A stretch of DNA of 64,000 nucleotides from Capitulum mitella. Lineage: Eukaryota > Arthropoda > Thecostraca > Pollicipedomorpha > Pollicipedidae. Both the position numbers and the translations under genes were made by a program. Each line of letters starts with the position of its first letter. Position 1 is the stretch's first letter. Below, piece by piece: positions 59,075-64,000 of the stretch. Location of the stretch: the NCBI GenBank assembly GCA_030062745.1, contig CP099854.1, positions 5,282,301 through 5,346,300 of the forward strand, given 5' to 3'. The notes beneath the pieces are model-generated. The model had not been told where the DNA came from. It did not search any database and worked only from the letters and a program-made list of their open reading frames with translations.

Positions 59075-59360
59075 GTATCGGTACTCTGTGAGTGTGTGTC
59101 GGAACTCTGTCGGTATGTGTGTCGGTACTCCGTCAGTGTGTGTCGGTATTCTGTCAGTGTGTGTCGGTACGCTGTCAGTGTGTGTCGGTGTGTGTGTCGG
59201 TACTCCGTCAGTGTGTGTCGGTACTCTGTCAGTGTGTGTCGGTACTCTGTCAGTGTGTGTCGGTACTCTGTCAGTGTGTGTCGGTACTCCGTCAGTGTGT
59301 GTCGGTACTCTGTCAGTGTGTGTCGGTACTCTGTCAGTGTGTGTGTCGGTACTGTCCGGC
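59075..59360. repeat. 21-bp minisatellite, about 13 copies
   Basis: The unit TCAGTGTGTGTCGGTACTCTG with C/T variation. It reads CVGTLSV heptads on one strand and HTLTEYR on the other; no reason to call either coding. Confidence 0.95.
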
Positions 59361-60328
59361 AGCCGTGACGTCGTGGCGGGTCGGCCCATGATTTACACGA
59401 CCGAGGACGGCTAATTAGGAAACCATTCGGCCAGCGGAATCCCCGTGCACCGTCCGCCGGCGGCCGTAATGGCAACCCGGCCGGCCGACCGGCCGCCGTC
59501 ACCGCCGCCGACACTCCAGCGACACGCAACCGCCGGCACCAGACCACCGCCGGACCAACCCAGACGGTCCCGGACCATCTCCGGACCGACACTGCCTCAG
59601 ATGGTCAGACGGTCACCGGACCGGCTCAGACGGTCGCGGACCATAAGCGAACCGACTCGTGCGGCCCGGACCGTTGCCGGAAACACTCAGACGGTCCAGA
59701 CCATCATCAGACCAGCCCAGACGGTCCCAGCAGGTTTTCAGACGATCCCTGCCGGTCTCCCAGAAGACCTTTAAATAAAACCGAAGTGGACTAGTGGCAG
59801 ACTAGTGGCAGGCAGACACGGGGAGTTGCTTGGGCTTCACGTATCTAAACGGAACCGTTCTGAACCAGCTCGTGTGCCCTCAACTGTCGTGTTTTTGTTC
59901 TGGTCTCGCAGTCCGAGCGGCGCCTTTCTGGTCCGATTCCCTCGCCTCTCCGCGCCGACCGAGGTTCGGACGTCTTCGACCGCCCTGTCACGTGGAATCT
60001 CAGTGTTGGACTACTTGTCTGGGTGGGCCCGCGCGGGGTACTGTTGTCCCATTTCCGTTTCCGTTTGTCAGTGTCTCCGCAGATCACTAACCTGTGACGT
60101 TTTCCTCCTGGGCCTGCCATGGAGAAATAACGTTACGGCTATGACATCCATGGGATTGCAAAAGATTTCAGTGCTTTACAATACTCATTCTTATTAAATA
60201 TTATATATGGATGTCAGTCACAGGATCAGTGATCTCCGCGCTGTAGCCCTTACTTGGGTCAAGATTGTACTAGGTCAAAGCAATGAATTGAGGTCAGTAA
60301 TTTTTATTGACCTTTTATCGACCTCATG
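59361..60328. other. Spacer
   Basis: 59.5-59.76 kb has loose CGGACCNTCTCAGACGGTC repeats. No gene recognised. Confidence 0.45.
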
Positions 60329-60400
60329 GGGGTCATGGTGTAGTCGGAAACGTTGGTTGGCATAGAAATAGTAGTTTGAGTCCTACTTCATCCTTAGAAG
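60325..60400 (+). ncRNA. tRNA-like SINE head candidate
   Basis: GGGGGTCATGGTGTAGTCGG contains a good Pol III A box (TGGTGTAGTCGG, 60336-60347). 25 nt after it, AGTTTGAGTCC (60373-60383) resembles a B box (GGTTCGANTCC) with C changed to T. The spacing is tRNA-like, but the cloverleaf is not intact, so a tRNA-derived SINE remnant is more likely than a tRNA gene. Confidence 0.35.
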
Positions 60401-60458
60401 TAGGTTTGTGCTCATTGAAAACACCCTGTAGGTTACGCCCCATAGGATTCTACGAAAA

Positions 60459-60506
60459 CCAGAATCCGCCTACGTTTGTCGGCGGATTCTGGTCACCGTG
60501 TGGTGA
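60459..60506. repeat. Two adjacent perfect hairpins
   Basis: CCAGAATCCGCC (60459-60470), 10-nt loop, GGCGGATTCTGG (60481-60492), directly followed by TCACC-GTGT-GGTGA (60493-60506). They lie about 75 bp after the SINE-like B box. Confidence 0.8.
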
Positions 60507-62284
60507 CTTTGTGATTCAAAAGGGTTAAATTGGATATCATCTTATAGCTAATAAACGAGGCTATACGCTCGTGTCTGTTGCATCGCTCTACCACGTCAGG
60601 TTTGGAAACGGTTGTGAGAGATCGCAGCTCCCCCCTCGTGTTGTCGAAGGCGGCGAAATAGCGAATACTGATTAAATTTCGGAAATGGCGAAATGACATG
60701 GCCGAAATCCGAGGATAAATCAACATTTAGGAAAACTTTAAGTCATGCAGACTGAGATTTTCCCCCTTAACACATGGGCTAAATTTAACCTTTACCGTCC
60801 GTATGTTCATATGCACTATTTTTGCTGTCTCTGTCCCGCTACTATTTCCTCTTGTACTGTCTTCCGGCTCGCTGGTCGCCGCACGAACGGGAAGGGTGCA
60901 GACAACCCCCCTTAGGAAGGCGCTCCTCATTCTTGGCTGTGAACTGAATAGAAATCACTGAAAAAATAGGACAAAATTTTTACTATGGCATCCCCACGAC
61001 CCATTCAGACATGGCTGCAGTGAGAACATGTACATGTTTAATACAGAAAAACCACGAATACATCCATTTTTCAAAGAAGCGCCTTTATGTGGTTGCCTGG
61101 AGATGTGGTGAACGTCCTTTTTAGCCCCCTGAGAGTTACCTTGTTGCGAAAAGGCTAGCTGCAAAACAATTATCTGTGCATGCGTGCTTTAAGAGTTTGG
61201 TGGCGTTAGTTTCATGGCCTCTTTGTTTTACACATGTCTTATCGCTACGTCCAAATCAACCTGCTGCATTGACTGCCACATTTTTCTTCAAATGTTAGGA
61301 TAAGTCCGTTACATTGTTTTCCTACAAACGTGAATTTCAGCGTGCTTTTAGCTTTCAAGCCCCCAGATTTCGACGTGAGCAGGATGATCAGAAACGCCGT
61401 GCTGACGTCATCTGCGGCAGGAGGCGGACGTGCATCCAATAACGGCGGTCATGCCGGGCCTCTCCATCCCACGAGATGCGATGCACGAATCCCGCAACCT
61501 TGTGCAATCCCCTACATAAACATCTTGGCCAACGCGAATTGAGCATGGGCATGACAGCGGAGATTGCGACAGCGCTCTGAGCCATCCGTCAGTGTCAGTC
61601 GAGCGGCCCCGACAATAAGCATGCCTTCAATGCCTGCGCTGATGGCGGGTGACAGACCGCCATAACTCAGCCGATCGGCATGCGCATTCCGACGGAGACT
61701 TGGTTGCTCAACGCGGCGCAAACCGGGGCAGCCGCCGCCGGGCAGGTGTCCGCCGGGCAGCACTGCCGGGCAACGCTGCTCCTGGCCGGTGTCAACGCTG
61801 CTCCTGGCCGGTGTCCGCCAACAGCCCGGGGCAGTGCAGGCCCGCGCGGGGGCTTCTAAAAGGTCCAAAACACGGGTGATAGTTCAGGCTCAACAGGTGT
61901 GATGTCTTCAGAGAGCCCACTGGCAGTCTGCGGAACAGTTGTGCTCGGGAGGTCCACGGTATCCGCTCGTGATATCCGCTCACATCCGGCCCGCTGGTCC
62001 ACTTCTCGCAGAAACCCGCGACAGGCCTGTGACGACACATTTGGTCGGGAAACCCGCACCGTGGTCCGCCACCGACGTACAGCCAGAAATCCCACCACCA
62101 TCAAGTCTCCGTCACCGAACCAAACCTGTCCATCAGCTGCACACGGCCGGCTGCTCTCCCTGACCGCCGTGGCAGCCGCCAGCCCCCCCCCCCCCTCCTC
62201 GGGCCGCGCCCCCTCATCAGGCCGGCCGGTCTGCCGCGGATCTTGCCCGGAACGTCGGGCCGTCACTGCGGCGGCTGCCACAGC
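60507..62284. other. Spacer
   Basis: AT-rich to 61.35 kb, GC-richer after. A short duplication of CAACGCTGCTCCTGGCCGGTGTC lies at about 61772-61814. A C10 run lies at about 62187. No gene recognised. Confidence 0.45.
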
Positions 62285-62460
62285 CAGGCGACGTCTGCCG
62301 TCAACGCACGGTGACAGCTCGGCAGGGCTGACGGCGGCCGTCAACGCACGGCGACAGCTCGGCAGGGCTGACGGCGGCCGTCAACGCACGGTGACAGCTC
62401 GGCAGCGCCTGACGTTTGCCGTCAACGCACGGTGACAGCTCGGCAACGGCTGACGGCGGC
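62285..62460. repeat. 40-bp tandem repeat, four copies
   Basis: GTCAACGCACGGTGACAGCT then CGGCAGGGCTGACGGCGGCC, with small variations. Followed by about two copies of a CCGAGC.GCGACAGCCG.ACCCCGCTCCGG segment (62.47-62.57 kb). Confidence 0.88.
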
Positions 62461-64000
62461 CAGCACGGCTGGCCCGAGCTGCGACAGCCGGACCCCGCTC
62501 CGGACAGCTGACCCGAGCCGCGACAGCCGACCCCGCTCCGGCCAGTTGACCCGAGCCGCGATGGCCGGACCCCTCTGGACGACTGGCCGCGCCAGCGCTC
62601 ACCGTCCTGTGAGCTGGTCCTCATCCGGGTGTGACCCGGTCATCAGATATCAGGGTAAAATCTCGCCATCAAAGGATATTATGGTGAGTCAGGTATAGCC
62701 ACCCAGGCTATCGTGCGGTCACCGGCTACGTTGGCTCCTGAACTGACCCTATGCCTTAGCTTTGATGCGTGGTGCCCCCCTACCTGAACTCGTGCCTCAC
62801 CTGAGACGGGGTCTGACATGATCTCGCGCCTCAGCTGAACCAGAATCCGACCTGAGTCGTGGGTGGAGGTCATGACCTTCTGCCGACCCACGATATGACC
62901 TTTTCCTCTGTTGGGGGTTAGCCCGACTTGGCCTTTCTGTGTGGCAGCGATCTCCCGTGACCCCACGTCAGGCTCCGTCTGACCCGCTTAACGCGCGTCT
63001 CCTGCCCTGGCTTACCGGCCAGCCACAGAAATACCCCAGACACTCCAATCTGCCAAGCTCTGGAAATTGTCCCGGCACGGATTACGCCCAGTTATGTCGG
63101 GTGCATTATCGGTCACCAAAACGAGGCGAAGCAGCATCAAGACGCCCTCTGGTGTCTGCCAACCTTTCTGGCCGAAATCTCGGAGTAGCAGACGACTTGT
63201 CGTAACTAGGACCGGTCTGGACACGTCGCCACGAAACCGCCAACGAAAAATTCCCCGCCCAGAAGAAGTCCCTCGATTACCGTTTTTTGCTGGGCTCAAC
63301 ATGCTGACGATTCATGCCGCAGATGGCAGCCTGTTCTACAGCGGCCGTGGTGACGTGCGGTACAAGCCTCCTCGTATTGCGGCCATTAATCCGCGTCAGG
63401 CTGTCAAGCGCGCGGAAAAACGCCGCCACCAGACGACGCGGACGAACTGCACGGAAACCGACTTGATCGATGACACGACACTGAGCCCGACTCCGCCGTG
63501 TCGGCGTGTCAGACCGTGACCGCGACAAGCCGCCCCCACACCTCCCGGGTCGCCGCGACACCCTGACACACTGACACCGGACACCCGGGCACTGAAACCG
63601 TGCCAAGACAGCAGACGGCTGGGATGAGGCAGGTGATGGTGCAGGCGGAACGCGTGAGCCGCCCGAAAGCACTACGACCATGTTTCCATCGGAATCACCC
63701 TGAACTGCAAACAGTTACATCATGAAATGCCCACCTTCCCGATGCGGCATGCGTGCACTGCATGCTGCATGCATTACGTGTGGCGCATTCTCCTCCCTCC
63801 AGTCTTTTCAAAGACGTTGTCGTTCCCGTTTCCTTAGCGACCATCGTCAATGTTTATCTGCCTGTGGCGTCACACGGCGACGACCAACCGTCACCGTGTT
63901 TTGGCCGCCTTTGTAGTTTCATGATGACAGCCCTCCGTTTGCATGACTTGTCGACCTTGTCATCGCAGCGCACGATGACTGCCCTGGGTCGTCTTGTGTC
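62461..64000. other. Spacer to the window end
   Basis: Open frames at 63.0-63.7 kb occur on both strands and match nothing I recognise. No RNA gene or transposon was seen. Confidence 0.45.

Noticed and set aside
58815-59592. Long frames reading CVGTLSV or HTLTEYR heptads
   Set aside because: Products of the 21-bp array.
63012-63519. Overlapping frames on both strands near the right end
   Set aside because: No motif recognised; both strands open to a similar extent.

Overview
This window is nuclear DNA from an animal, most likely an arthropod and probably a crustacean. The evidence is one spliced developmental gene of the NET zinc-finger family (noc/elB in insects, ZNF503/ZNF703 in vertebrates), decayed arthropod-type transposons (mariner, Ty3/gypsy, TTAA-flanked piggyBac-like elements), AT-rich spacers alternating with very GC-rich CpG-dense islands, and an unusually heavy load of minisatellites. 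I see no bacterial operons, CRISPR array, rRNA gene or convincing complete tRNA gene.

The only intact gene I can support is a noc/elB-like repressor on the + strand. Exon 1 (44777-44872) carries the family N-terminus. A 4.4-kb GT-AG intron (44873-49309) follows. Exon 2 (49310-50395) carries the SPLAML motif, an FKPY Groucho-type motif, a Cys-rich box and the atypical C-x8-C-x12-H-x3-H finger, followed by a 3'UTR with AATAAA at 50872. The product is 393 residues. The last 197 bases of the intron are seven tandem 28-29 bp units, each a near-copy of the 3' splice site, with a CTGAC branchpoint-like motif and a pyrimidine-rich tract; six of the seven end in AG.

Layout: 1-5.9 kb is spacer with a GC island and small hairpins. 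5.96-6.37 kb is a frameshifted antisense fragment of an RBMS/alan-shepard RNA-binding protein. 6.6-10.5 kb is a decayed Ty3/gypsy pol (RNase H, zinc-binding integrase, integrase core, C-terminal tail) split by about 2 kb that includes a piggyBac-like C-terminal remnant and microsatellites. 10.5-15.1 kb is spacer. 15.6-16.5 kb is a dead mariner transposase. 17.4-26.7 kb holds GC islands and many tandem arrays. 27.2-28.4 kb and 32.7-33.9 kb hold two oppositely oriented copies of a 1.2-kb noncoding TTAA element, the second nested inside an older third copy (32.03-34.41 kb). 29.5-30.6 kb is a large minisatellite. 35.4-36.9 kb is a broken transposase-like gene of a dispersed family. 37-44 kb is spacer with a GC island, a minisatellite and an (AT)n tract. 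44.8-50.9 kb is noc. 51.1-53.0 kb holds two more arrays directly downstream of noc, and 53-64 kb is spacer with further arrays, a SINE-like fragment and hairpins.

Apart from noc, the window reads as a developmental-gene desert: noncoding islands that could hold noc regulatory DNA, heavily seeded with mobile-element debris and tandem repeats. Many long open frames here lie on minisatellites or on the wrong strand of GC-rich DNA and are not genes.
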